The position numbers and the translations under genes were made by a program. Of a DNA stretch of 64,000 nucleotides, positions 33,182 to 40,936 are shown in pieces (positions within the stretch are counted from its first letter, which is position 1; the number at the start of each line of letters is the position of its first letter). Below the pieces are notes generated by a model. The model was given only the letters and a program-made list of their open reading frames with translations. It had not been told where the DNA came from and searched no databases. This DNA is from an uncultured Megasphaera sp. (GTDB taxonomy: Bacteria > Bacillota > Negativicutes > Veillonellales > Megasphaeraceae): the NCBI GenBank assembly GCA_900540735.1, contig UQHB01000002.1, positions 1-64,000 of the forward strand, given 5' to 3'.

Positions 33182-35107
33182 TTATGCTTGGGTAATGCCG
33201 TCTTCAGACTTTTCTAAAATCACGCCTTGACGGTATGCTTGGAGGAGGGCTTTGAGGTCGTCAATCATTTGCAGGAGCTTCTTGCCGTTGTCCGTGTCAC
33301 CAATCATGACGCGCTTCGGTTCGAGTTCGACTTGTGTCGATTCGCCATCAATATCAGCGTTATTGAGAAGGACTTGTTTAACGTCTTTAAAGGGGTACAA
33401 GGCTTTGATACGGATGCCGTGGGAGTTGAAAATGAGCGTGTAGCCCGCAATGCCCGTCGAGCCTTGGTAAGCTTTGCAGAAGCCGCCGTCAATGCACAGT
33501 TCCTTCCCTTCTGCCCGAATAGGGCTTTCGCCTTTTTTGACTTTGACCGGTGTATGGCCGTTGATGATATGGCCTTGAGGTGAGTCAATGCTAAATTCAT
33601 GGAGAATCTTGACGCATTCGTCTTTGTGGCGGTTCAAGCGATAGTAGGCATTTTGCAGTTCTTTCCACGTATCTTTATCTTTAATATAGCTCCGTTCAAA
33701 GGTCTTGACAATACGGCCAGACAAGGGCGAATCATAACCGCACCAGAGATACCACATGTAATCGAGGCTGTCTGTGTCCCGTTTGTCGTAAGCTTGGCGC
33801 GCAATGTAATCGGCCATATCCATAAAGGCTTTGCCCGTATAGGCCTTGCCATTTAAGAAGACTTCCTTAAAGGAGCCGTCGTCATTGAGAGGTACGCCGC
33901 CGTGGAATAAGAGGTTGTTATTATAGCAGCGATACATAGAGCCGTGACTATAGAAGAATTTAATATGCTTCTGGAGCCGTTCGCTTTCGAGGAATTCAGC
34001 CTGAATATCAGACATAATCTGATGTTCTTCCGGCGAAAGCGTGTACGGGTCTTCTGGGTCGACTGTGGGAAAATCCGTCGTCGTTAGTTCGTACGTCTGG
34101 CCGTTAAGGGTAATCGTGCCTTCGCTCCAGTTGATTTTATGGAATAAAAGGCGATCGTCCATGTTGTATTCCGGATGGCGCAAGACGAGCTGCCCTTCTA
34201 GTTTCGAAAGGATAACGTTTATCGCTTTGACCATCGGTTCAATGCCGTCTTCTTTTTTATATTTATCCATTGCAAAGAGTGCGAAAGGCCGCAAGCTAAT
34301 ACCGTAACCGCTTTCGAGGACTTCCAAGTTATGGTAGCGAATGTTATTGCGGAGGGCGTTAGCAATGCACGCTAAATTGCCAGCAGCAGCACCCATCCAG
34401 AGGATGTCGTGGTTGCCCCACTGAATGTCGAGAGAATGGTGGCGCATGAGAGTGTCCATGATTTTATCCGGGTGGGCACCGCGGTCATAAATGTCACCAA
34501 TAATGTGTAAATGATCTACAGCCAAGCGTTTAATTAAACCAGCGAGCGCATAAATAAACTGGCGCGTACTTCCCGTTTCGAGAATGGATTCAATAATTTT
34601 CGTATGATAGACGAACTGGTTTTTATCTTCATCCGGCTGGGCATGGAGTAATTCATCGATGACAAAACGGAATACTTCCGGCATCGCTTTACGCACTTTT
34701 GACCGAGTATATTTCGACGACAAGAGCTTTGCCAGCTGAATCATGTGGTCCAATGTCAGGCGTGCCCACGTGTTGGTCACTTCCCCTTTACGCTGGAGCA
34801 TGTCCAGTTTTTCCTTAGGATAATAAATGAGGGTCAGTAAGTCATCCCGTTCGTCAGCCGTCATGTTTTTGGAAAAAATCATTTCTACTTTTTCCCGAAT
34901 AACGCCGGAGCAATTATTTAAAATATGGTAAAAGGCTTCATATTCGCCGTGCAAATCGCTCATGAAATGCTCTGTCCCTTTCGGGAGATTGACGATAGCC
35001 TGTAAATTAATGATTTCCGTAAACGTCGCTGCTTGGTTCGGGTATTCTTTGGCAAGCAATTCCAAATACCGTAAATACTGCGCGTCATATTGCCCGTATG
35101 TTTCCAT
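33182..35107 (-). CDS. fbp: Fructose-1,6-bisphosphatase, class III
   Basis: A protein of 641 residues, the usual length of the Firmicute-type enzyme of gluconeogenesis. Metallophosphatase motifs are SDLHGEYEAF, GDIYDRGAHPDKI, QWGNHDILW and INGHTPVK, giving the metal and phosphate site. The start METYGQYDAQYL at 35107 has AAAGGA upstream. It is a single-gene unit with its own terminator. Confidence 0.97.
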   Translation of the reverse strand: METYGQYDAQYLRYLELLAKEYPNQAATFTEIINLQAIVNLPKGTEHFMSDLHGEYEAFYHILNNCSGVIREKVEMIFSKNMTADERDDLLTLIYYPKEKLDMLQRKGEVTNTWARLTLDHMIQLAKLLSSKYTRSKVRKAMPEVFRFVIDELLHAQPDEDKNQFVYHTKIIESILETGSTRQFIYALAGLIKRLAVDHLHIIGDIYDRGAHPDKIMDTLMRHHSLDIQWGNHDILWMGAAAGNLACIANALRNNIRYHNLEVLESGYGISLRPFALFAMDKYKKEDGIEPMVKAINVILSKLEGQLVLRHPEYNMDDRLLFHKINWSEGTITLNGQTYELTTTDFPTVDPEDPYTLSPEEHQIMSDIQAEFLESERLQKHIKFFYSHGSMYRCYNNNLLFHGGVPLNDDGSFKEVFLNGKAYTGKAFMDMADYIARQAYDKRDTDSLDYMWYLWCGYDSPLSGRIVKTFERSYIKDKDTWKELQNAYYRLNRHKDECVKILHEFSIDSPQGHIINGHTPVKVKKGESPIRAEGKELCIDGGFCKAYQGSTGIAGYTLIFNSHGIRIKALYPFKDVKQVLLNNADIDGESTQVELEPKRVMIGDTDNGKKLLQMIDDLKALLQAYRQGVILEKSEDGITQA

Positions 35108-35170
35108 AATCTATACATCCTTTCTACTGCTCTCTAGCAATGCAGCCTACTATGTACTCTTATACCTCGT

Positions 35171-35199
35171 ATTTTACACTATATTACATAGCATTTCTA
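35171..35199 (-). promoter_or_regulatory. Candidate fbp promoter
   Basis: TAGAAA (35194-35199), 17-base spacer, TAAAAT (35171-35176) on the minus strand; the -35 is weak, matching at four positions. Confidence 0.35.
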
Positions 35200-35438
35200 G
35201 TGATAATGGTAATCTATTTACCAGATTAGTATATATAATAGGCTCAATAATTCGCAAAAAATATAGCCTCTTTATATCGTTGCAGAAAAAGAATCTTTAT
35301 TATAATTTAAAAGAATTATTTAAATACCTCGGAGGAAACATAAAGTTATTTCCAAAACATTTTAATTATTTTATCGTAATATGTATTATACCTTTCGTTT
35401 ATTTTCTTAACGTAGAATTTATTTTCACATTGTGGTAT

Positions 35439-35466
35439 TTGCAAGAGCGAAAAAACATGGTATTAT
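35439..35466 (+). promoter_or_regulatory. Promoter of gdhA
   Basis: TTGCAA (35439-35444), 16-base spacer, TGG-TATTAT (-10 at 35461-35466) on the plus strand, 60 bases before the gdhA start. Confidence 0.7.
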
Positions 35467-35525
35467 GAAATTGCAAACACACGAATTGATAACAACACGG
35501 ACAAAAAATCAACGAGGTGATTGGA

Positions 35526-36875
35526 ATGAACAAGTATTTAGCATCAGTTATTGACCATGTAAGAACGAAGTATGCAGACCAACCGGAATTCGTCCAGACC
35601 GTCGAAGAAGTTATGTCGTCGCTCGAACCAGTCGTCGAAAAACACCCGGAATATGAAAAGTTCGACTTATTGCATCGCTTAGTCGAACCGGAACGGCAAT
35701 TCACATTCCGCGTCGTTTGGCAAGATGACGCAGGTAAATACCACACGAATACGGGCTATCGTGTCCAATTCAACGGTGCCATTGGGCCATATAAAGGCGG
35801 TCTCCGTTTCCAAAAAGATGTCTACATCGGCATCATGAAATTCCTCGGTTTTGAACAAATCTTCAAAAACGCTCTCACAGGCCTTCCCATTGGCGGCGCA
35901 AAAGGCGGCTCTGACTTTGACCCGACAGGCAAATCGGACGCAGAAATCATGCGTTTCTGCCAGAGCTTTATGCAGGCTCTCTATCGCTACATTGGGCCAG
36001 ACGTAGACGTTCCTGCTGGTGATATGGGCGTTGGCGGCCGTGAAATTGGCTACCTCTTCGGCGAATACCGCCGCTTAAAAGGCTGCTTTGAAAATGGTGT
36101 CTTAACAGGTAAAGGCTTTAGCTTCGGCGGCTCCCTCATTCGTCCGGAAGCAACGGGCTATGGCTCCATTTACTTCCTTGAAAACGTCCTCAAAGACGAC
36201 GGCCAAGACATTAAAGGCAAAACCATTGCTGCTGCAGGCTTTGGTAACGTAACGTGGGGTCTCTGCAAGAAAGCAACCGAACTCGGTGCAAAAGTCGTTA
36301 CCCTCTCCGGCCCGGATGGCTACATTTATGATGAAGACGGCGTAAATACACCAGAAAAAATCGACTACCTCCTCACGATGCGTGAAAGCGGCCGTAACCG
36401 CGTTCAAGACTATGCTGATAAATTTGGCGTGCCTTTCTTCCCAGGTGAAAAACCGTGGGGCCGCAAAGTCGACATCGTCATGCCGTCGGCTATGCAGAAC
36501 GACGTCCATCTTGAACATGCAAAACAAATCGCAGCAAACGGCATTCGTTACTACATCGAAGTAGCAAACATGCCAACAACGAACGAAGCTCTCCAGTACC
36601 TCTTAGGTCAGAAAGACATAATCGTCGCTCCGTCCAAAGCCGTAAATGCTGGCGGCGTAGCCGTATCTGCTCTTGAAATGAGCCAGAACAGCGAACGTCT
36701 CGTTTGGACAGAAGAAGAAGTGGACGCAAAACTCCACCACATTATGAACACCATTTACAAAAACTGCAAAGACGCTGCTGAACGCAACGGTCTTGGGTAT
36801 AACCTCGTTGCAGGTGCGAATATTGCCGGGTTTGAGCGTGTTGCTGACGCAATGATTTCCCAAGGCGTATTCTAA
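35526..36875 (+). CDS. gdhA: NADP-type glutamate dehydrogenase, hexameric
   Basis: A protein of 449 residues that interconverts glutamate with 2-oxoglutarate and ammonia. The N-terminal domain has GGLRFQKDVY and the catalytic PIGGAKGGSDFDP; the Rossmann domain has AAAGFGNVTWG. The start MNKYLASVIDHV at 35526 has GAGGTG upstream, so an earlier GTG at 35517 is rejected. The length and motifs match the small hexameric bacterial type. Coenzyme choice is by family. Confidence 0.95.
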   Translation: MNKYLASVIDHVRTKYADQPEFVQTVEEVMSSLEPVVEKHPEYEKFDLLHRLVEPERQFTFRVVWQDDAGKYHTNTGYRVQFNGAIGPYKGGLRFQKDVYIGIMKFLGFEQIFKNALTGLPIGGAKGGSDFDPTGKSDAEIMRFCQSFMQALYRYIGPDVDVPAGDMGVGGREIGYLFGEYRRLKGCFENGVLTGKGFSFGGSLIRPEATGYGSIYFLENVLKDDGQDIKGKTIAAAGFGNVTWGLCKKATELGAKVVTLSGPDGYIYDEDGVNTPEKIDYLLTMRESGRNRVQDYADKFGVPFFPGEKPWGRKVDIVMPSAMQNDVHLEHAKQIAANGIRYYIEVANMPTTNEALQYLLGQKDIIVAPSKAVNAGGVAVSALEMSQNSERLVWTEEEVDAKLHHIMNTIYKNCKDAAERNGLGYNLVAGANIAGFERVADAMISQGVF

Positions 36876-36930
36876 TCCTCAGCTCTATCATTAGAAAAAT
36901 AATATAATTCCCCATTAGCTATACGTTAGC

Positions 36931-37002
36931 AAAAACAGGGACACTACTTTTCTGAGCTGTTTCGAAGATCCCAGCTTAAGAAAAGTAGTGTCCCTGTTTG
37001 TT
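36931..37002. terminator. Bidirectional terminator between gdhA and the M20 gene
   Basis: A perfect 21-bp stem (AAACAGGGACACTACTTTTCT with its complement) extended by inner pairing, flanked by T-rich ends on both strands. It can stop both converging transcripts. Confidence 0.85.
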
Positions 37003-37024
37003 TATATACGTTTACAAGATTATA

Positions 37025-38188
37025 TTATTTTTCAGCCTTTTCGAATTCTTCTTTCATTTGCTGCCGCAAGGTTTCACTATCTACTAATTTGAAGATAATG
37101 CGCCCCATAATTTCAGCACCGCGCACGATGACAGGCTTAATGGACTGGCTCTTGACCGTATTCGTAATGCCTACAGAATGTTCCGGATACCACGTGTCGC
37201 CCATGGCTAAATGGAGATGGAGAGCCGGGCATTGATGGCTTACGTTACCAATATCGGAGCTGCCGCCGTCATGAGGTTCTTCAAAGGGAATATTCATATC
37301 GCGTAGAACGTCACGAGAAACTTCCGTTGCCGTTTCATTCCAGACCATATTATCAAATTTATAGCCCATTTGCATCACATCAAAAGTCGTTTCCGTCGCA
37401 ATAGCTGCGCCTTTAAAGCAATTCATGACTTTTTCGACAACTGTATCGAGGTACGTCCGTTCAGTGTGACGAATGCAGCATTCTAATTCCGCTTCAGCAG
37501 GAATGACATTCGACGCTGTACCGCCGTTGACGATGTATGAGCCAATGCGCGTTTCTGGGCGCACGTGTTGACGCAGCATGTCGATAGCGTGGAGGGCGAG
37601 CATGACACCATTCAATGCATTCCGTCCGTGCCAAGGGTCACCGGCAGCGTGTGCCGTTTGGCCGTGGAATTTAACACGATAGTCATCGAGAGCTAAGAAT
37701 AAGGAGTTCGGTGTCGTCATGGTTGGGGCGACGTGGACCATCATGGCCAAGTCATAGTCTTTGAAGACGTTGTGTTCGCACATGCCGACTTTACCGCCGC
37801 GCAATTCTTCATCAGGCGTACCGATAAGGTCAATATCCACAGGAATATCGACGTGTTCCAGTGCTGCTGCAGCGAGGAAACTCATAGCCCCATTGGCAGA
37901 ATGGCCGCATCCGTGCCCAATTTCGGGGAGCGCATCGTATTCGGCTAAGATAGCAACTTTTAGAACTGGTTTATCAACACGGCGCACGACAGCTTTAAAG
38001 GCCGTAGGCTGATCTGTAAAATGTTCTGTTATGGTCCAGCCAAAGGAGCGGCATAATTTCACATATCGTTCGCAGGCGTGAAATTCTTCGCCCGATATTT
38101 CCGGGTCGTTCGCAATAGCATAGTTTAAATCCCAAGCTTGTTCCTGGAATTTTTGTATTTCATCTTGAAAGGTAGCAAGTGTAGACAT
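37025..38188 (-). CDS. M20-family amidohydrolase (aminobenzoyl-glutamate hydrolase type)
   Basis: A protein of 387 residues of the M20D amidohydrolase group. Metal-site features are EIGHGCGHSANGAMS, TPDEELRGGK and the C-terminal GGSSDIGNVSH, with the dimerisation domain between. Such enzymes cleave N-acyl or amide bonds of amino-acid derivatives. It is the third gene of an operon with an AEC transporter and a nitrilase-like amidase (gaps 15 and 12 bases). The substrate is unknown. Confidence 0.85.
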   Translation of the reverse strand: MSTLATFQDEIQKFQEQAWDLNYAIANDPEISGEEFHACERYVKLCRSFGWTITEHFTDQPTAFKAVVRRVDKPVLKVAILAEYDALPEIGHGCGHSANGAMSFLAAAALEHVDIPVDIDLIGTPDEELRGGKVGMCEHNVFKDYDLAMMVHVAPTMTTPNSLFLALDDYRVKFHGQTAHAAGDPWHGRNALNGVMLALHAIDMLRQHVRPETRIGSYIVNGGTASNVIPAEAELECCIRHTERTYLDTVVEKVMNCFKGAAIATETTFDVMQMGYKFDNMVWNETATEVSRDVLRDMNIPFEEPHDGGSSDIGNVSHQCPALHLHLAMGDTWYPEHSVGITNTVKSQSIKPVIVRGAEIMGRIIFKLVDSETLRQQMKEEFEKAEK

Positions 38189-38203
38189 GAGAGCCTCCTA
38201 AAA

Positions 38204-39151
38204 TTATGAAATAATAGTCATGTATAACGGTATGACGAGAATGCCTAAAAGTACCGTTAAGAAACTGACTTGTGTCGCATATTTTACATCAGCCCCAACC
38301 GATTTGGCAACGACCGTCATTTGCGTCATAGCCGGCATGCTGGCCTGCATCGTAAAGACTTGCGCCGACATGGGCGTGACTGAAATGAAGGGCAATAAGA
38401 CGAGGACACAAGCAGGACAGACGATAAAACGGCCTATGAGGGCACCAATAATATCGCGGTCCCAGTGTACAGCCTTAAGGTCAATCGTCGTCATTTCAAT
38501 GCCAATGACCATGAGCGATAAAGGCGTCGCTAAGTTACCTACGTACTGAAAGGACGTAAGTAAAAATCCCGGCAAAGGAATATTGGCAAAAATCAAGGCC
38601 AACCCAGCTAGGAATCCTAAAAGAGGCGGTGACAAGACTTTTTTTAAGGTCGTCAAGGAAAAGAGAGGCATATTCCCCTTTCCGCCTATGCTGTCATTGA
38701 CGATATGGTACACACCGAGGGTCCAGAAGGTCGTCGTATTCATCATATAATAGAGCATGACTGACGGGACGCTCTTTGTGCCAAAGAGAGCTAAATTGAC
38801 AGGCAGCCCAATAAAAATCGTATTGGCAATGCAAAAGCACGTAATGAATACGCCTTGCCGGTCTTGGCGAATATGCAAGGCTTTAGCAGCGATGCGGCCT
38901 ACGACATAGGCCAAGAGAATGGACGCAAAAGGCAGGCATAAGTCCGGCGCAATCGTCAGCAAAGAATCGTGAGTAAAGTCTTTTTCCAGTTGGCAAAGCA
39001 TATATAAAGGCAAGGCGATTTTCATGACGAGCTTTGTAAAGACAGCACTCATGTCGAGAGAAAGCCAGCCCTTTTTCGTCAATATAAAGCCAATGCCAAT
39101 CATGAAGAGGACTTCAAAAATCCCTTCGAGACCGTGAATCATTCCACTCAT
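38204..39151 (-). CDS. AEC-family transporter
   Basis: A protein of 315 residues with about ten membrane segments in two five-helix halves, the auxin efflux carrier fold, whose bacterial members often move malate, malonate or other carboxylates. It starts MSGMIHGLEGIFEVLF. Its operon partners are two amide hydrolases, so it may import or export their carboxylate or amide substrate. That link is inference. Confidence 0.85.
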   Translation of the reverse strand: MSGMIHGLEGIFEVLFMIGIGFILTKKGWLSLDMSAVFTKLVMKIALPLYMLCQLEKDFTHDSLLTIAPDLCLPFASILLAYVVGRIAAKALHIRQDRQGVFITCFCIANTIFIGLPVNLALFGTKSVPSVMLYYMMNTTTFWTLGVYHIVNDSIGGKGNMPLFSLTTLKKVLSPPLLGFLAGLALIFANIPLPGFLLTSFQYVGNLATPLSLMVIGIEMTTIDLKAVHWDRDIIGALIGRFIVCPACVLVLLPFISVTPMSAQVFTMQASMPAMTQMTVVAKSVGADVKYATQVSFLTVLLGILVIPLYMTIIS

Positions 39152-39163
39152 CGTGTCATCTCC

Positions 39164-39949
39164 TTAGTCCAGTTCATACAGGAACGGACGGCGGTCGGCA
39201 AAGACGTTGATAGCTTGTCGAATATTGTCGAGGGACGATAGATCTATATCAGCCGTCACGATGCCGTCTTGCGTATCCCCTTCTGCAAGGACATTGCCCA
39301 AGGGGTCAATAATTAGGGAATGACCGCCAAAAGTATAGTCTCCTGCTATGCCGCAAGCGTTGACAGCGACGACGAAGCATTGATTTTCCATAGCTCGTGC
39401 TGTATTGAGGATTTGCCAGTTCCGCAGTCGTTCGATAGGCCATGCTGCTGGAACGAAGAGAATCTTTGCGCCTTTCAGTGCCGCTGTCCGCGCCCATTCA
39501 GGGAAGCGAATATCATAGCAAATCATAGAAGCCATGGTGACACCGTCGAGGGCAAAGACATTCGGTGTCGTCCCTGCCGTAAAGACAACATCTTCTTTAC
39601 CTGGTGAAAAGAGATGGACTTTATTGTATGTGCCAACGAGTTGACCTTTCGCATCGACGACGTACGTCGTGTTGTACAGGCCGTCGCGCTGGCGAGTTGC
39701 AACAGAGCCGCCGACAATAGCTACGTGATAGTGTTCAGCAAAAGCCGAGAGGAATTGTTGTGTCCGCTGGCCTTTGATGTCTGCTAAGGTTTTGACGTTT
39801 TCTGGGTAAAAAGCAGTGTTCCACATTTCCGGGAGAACGAGGATGTCTGCCCCTTGGGAGACTGCTTCTTTCATGTATGCATCCGCTGTAGCGTAGTTCT
39901 TTTCTACGCCCCCTAAAATAGAGTTAAATTGGATTGCCGCTATTTTCAT
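39164..39949 (-). CDS. Carbon-nitrogen hydrolase, omega-amidase-like
   Basis: A protein of 261 residues of the nitrilase superfamily. The Glu-Lys-Cys triad is seen as LVLPEMWNTAF (Glu near 42), YNKVHLF (Lys near 110) and MICYDIRFPEW (Cys near 143). The CYDIRFPE signature fits omega-amidases (YafV/Nit2), which hydrolyse 2-oxoglutaramate or 2-oxosuccinamate. It heads a three-gene operon. Confidence 0.87.
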   Translation of the reverse strand: MKIAAIQFNSILGGVEKNYATADAYMKEAVSQGADILVLPEMWNTAFYPENVKTLADIKGQRTQQFLSAFAEHYHVAIVGGSVATRQRDGLYNTTYVVDAKGQLVGTYNKVHLFSPGKEDVVFTAGTTPNVFALDGVTMASMICYDIRFPEWARTAALKGAKILFVPAAWPIERLRNWQILNTARAMENQCFVVAVNACGIAGDYTFGGHSLIIDPLGNVLAEGDTQDGIVTADIDLSSLDNIRQAINVFADRRPFLYELD

Positions 39950-39999
39950 AGCTCTCCCTTCTTTCTCATAGACACCTTATATTATATACCTAATTTTGA

Positions 40000-40028
40000 T
40001 ATACACCTATCATTTTTTCTGATATAAT
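40000..40028 (+). promoter_or_regulatory. Promoter of the candidate toxin-like RNA
   Basis: TATACA (40000-40005), 17-base spacer, TGA-TATAAT (-10 at 40023-40028) on the plus strand, with an extended -10. It points at the tiny ORF at 40087 and at the opposing promoter at 40318-40346. Confidence 0.7.
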
Positions 40029-40086
40029 AAGCACGTTACTCGGCCCTAACACCGCCAACTTTGAGTGCAGTGAAGGGGGTGTTGCA

Positions 40087-40128
40087 ATGCGAAGAAAGTA
40101 TCTTCTCTTAGTGGTTCAGTACATCTAA
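40087..40128 (+). CDS. Tiny hydrophobic peptide, possible type I toxin or leader peptide
   Basis: A 13-codon ORF, MRRKYLLLVVQYI, with AGGGGG (40074-40079) exactly seven bases upstream of the ATG. A basic N-terminus is followed by a hydrophobic run. The last codons and stop lie inside the 29-bp hairpin. It is shorter than known Fst (about 33) or Ibs (about 19) toxins, so it may instead be a leader peptide or chance. Confidence 0.35.
   Translation: MRRKYLLLVVQYI
40097..40111 (+). repeat. Direct repeat copy 1
   Basis: AGTATCTTCTCTTAG, identical to 40287-40301. The match extends upstream as GTT-x-CAATGC, interrupted by a six-base insertion in this copy. It covers the start region of the tiny ORF. 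Confidence 0.85.
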
Positions 40129-40179
40129 CCCTTTGCAAATGTGATTTTTTATCATATTTGCAAAGGGTTAGATGTACTG
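40117..40179. repeat. 29-bp near-perfect hairpin
   Basis: Bases 40117-40145 pair with 40151-40179 around a five-T loop; the only deviation is one wobble pair. No T-run follows on either strand. It begins inside the tiny ORF. It could stabilise an RNA, act as an RNase III target or mark a mobile repeat. Confidence 0.88.
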
Positions 40180-40235
40180 ATATCGGTCTTGAAGAGTAAT
40201 TAACCTCGCCGTAGCGTCGGTGGATAATACCGTTA

Positions 40236-40311
40236 GAAAGCCCCCTAGAACCGCGAATTCCAGAGGGCTTTCGTATGTTACAATGCAGTATCTTCTCTTA
40301 GGCTTTCGCCT
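40236..40311 (-). ncRNA. Candidate antisense RNA (par/Fst-like antitoxin)
   Basis: The strong minus promoter at 40318-40346 would start an RNA near 40311. Its first bases form a hairpin CUAGGC-GAAA-GCCUAA with a GNRA-like tetraloop, followed by CUAAGAGAAGAUACU, which is fully complementary to direct repeat copy 1 over the start of the tiny ORF. The 3' end is assumed to be the GC-rich hairpin at 40236-40272, which lacks a good U-tract, so the end is uncertain. Confidence 0.4.
40287..40301 (+). repeat. Direct repeat copy 2
   Basis: Second copy of AGTATCTTCTCTTAG, exactly 190 bases from the first. Here it lies in a plus-strand frame MQYLLLGFRLVVV (40283-40324) that lacks a Shine-Dalgarno site, and within the 5' part of the predicted antisense RNA. 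Confidence 0.85.
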
Positions 40312-40317
40312 AGTTGT

Positions 40318-40346
40318 AGTATAACAAGTCTATTTTCTTTCGTCAA
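40318..40346 (-). promoter_or_regulatory. Strong minus-strand promoter of the candidate antisense RNA
   Basis: TTGACG (40341-40346), 17-base spacer, TATACT (40318-40323). It transcribes leftward into the intergenic region, away from ybaK and towards no gene for about 360 bases except through the tiny-ORF locus. Confidence 0.8.
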
Positions 40347-40358
40347 TACTAAAATCCC

Positions 40359-40387
40359 TTGCAAAAGGTGAGCTATGTTGGTATAGT
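40359..40387 (+). promoter_or_regulatory. Promoter of ybaK-udg
   Basis: TTGCAA (40359-40364), 17-base spacer, TATAGT (40382-40387), 36 bases before the ybaK start. Confidence 0.8.
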
Positions 40388-40423
40388 AAATACCGTAATT
40401 ATATAGTATATAAGGTGATGAAA

Positions 40424-40936
40424 ATGGCAAAAACGAAAAAGACCAATGTCATGCGCATTTTAGATAAACAGAAAATTCCATATACGACGAAAGCCTACGA
40501 TTACTCCGAAGACGACCTCTCCGGTGTCCACGCTGCAGCCGAACTAGGTATGGACCCGGAACAAGTCTTTAAGACCCTCGTTGGCCAAGGCAACAAGACC
40601 GGCCCTGTAGTCTTCTGTATTCCAAGCGATAAGGAATTAGATTTAAAAAAAGCGGCAGCATGCAGCGGTAATAAGAGCGTCCATCTCCTCCACGTCAAAG
40701 ACCTACCAGGCCTGACGGGCTACATCCGCGGTGGCTGTTCCCCTATTGGCATGAAAAAACAATTCCCGACCTTCATTGATGAATCGGCGACACAATACGA
40801 CGCTGTCAGTCTCAGTGCAGGCATGCGGGGCCAGCAAGTTCTCGTCGCACCACAGGCCGTAGCCGACCTCATTGGTGCTGAGTTTCATGACCTGCTCTTA
40901 CACGATGTGACCCTCACAGAAGGACGCGTACGATGA
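40424..40936 (+). CDS. ybaK: YbaK/EbsC-type aminoacyl-tRNA deacylase
   Basis: A protein of 170 residues of the YbaK family, which hydrolyses Cys-tRNA-Pro and related misacylated tRNAs. Conserved features are the substrate Lys in QVFKTLVGQG and the glycine-rich GYIRGGCSPIGMKKQFPT. The start MAKTKKTNVMRIL at 40424 has AAGGTG upstream. Its stop overlaps the next gene's start (ATGA), so the two are coupled. Confidence 0.93.
   Translation: MAKTKKTNVMRILDKQKIPYTTKAYDYSEDDLSGVHAAAELGMDPEQVFKTLVGQGNKTGPVVFCIPSDKELDLKKAAACSGNKSVHLLHVKDLPGLTGYIRGGCSPIGMKKQFPTFIDESATQYDAVSLSAGMRGQQVLVAPQAVADLIGAEFHDLLLHDVTLTEGRVR

Larger units (their letters stand above)
35108..35525. other. AT-rich intergenic region between fbp and gdhA
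   Basis: These 418 bases separate divergent fbp and gdhA. They contain the gdhA promoter (35439-35466) and a weak fbp promoter candidate. In the AT-rich middle I see no gene and no strong hairpin. Confidence 0.7.
40035..40272 (+). ncRNA. Candidate structured RNA with a tiny ORF (par/Fst-like sense RNA)
   Basis: The predicted transcript begins near 40035. A 5' stem (AACACC with GGTGTT, and CCCT with AGGG) would hide the Shine-Dalgarno site of a 13-codon ORF. A 29-bp hairpin and a GC-rich hairpin (40236-40272) follow. A shorter transcript from the opposite strand overlaps its far end. The 3' end is not defined; 40272 is a guess at the last hairpin. It does not match tmRNA, RNase P, SRP or 6S signatures that I know. 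Confidence 0.45.
39950..40423. other. 474-base intergenic region with two opposed RNA units
   Basis: Between the divergent nitrilase and ybaK genes. It holds a possible -10 for the nitrilase operon (TATAAT on the minus strand, 39981-39986), the convergent-promoter locus at 40000-40346 described in separate entries, and the ybaK promoter. No conventional gene longer than 14 codons with a Shine-Dalgarno site is visible. Confidence 0.7.

Noticed and set aside
34962..35468. 168-codon plus-strand frame crossing the fbp start
   Set aside because: It runs antisense through fbp and then AT-rich DNA, with a low-complexity Tyr/Leu/Phe-rich translation typical of noncoding sequence.
40035..40310. 6S RNA, tmRNA, SRP RNA or RNase P RNA at the intergenic locus
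   Set aside because: None of the conserved core sequences of these RNAs is present on either strand.
40283..40324. Second tiny frame MQYLLLGFRLVVV in the intergenic locus
   Set aside because: It has no Shine-Dalgarno site, and the minus promoter -10 overlaps its end. It is better explained as the second direct-repeat copy.
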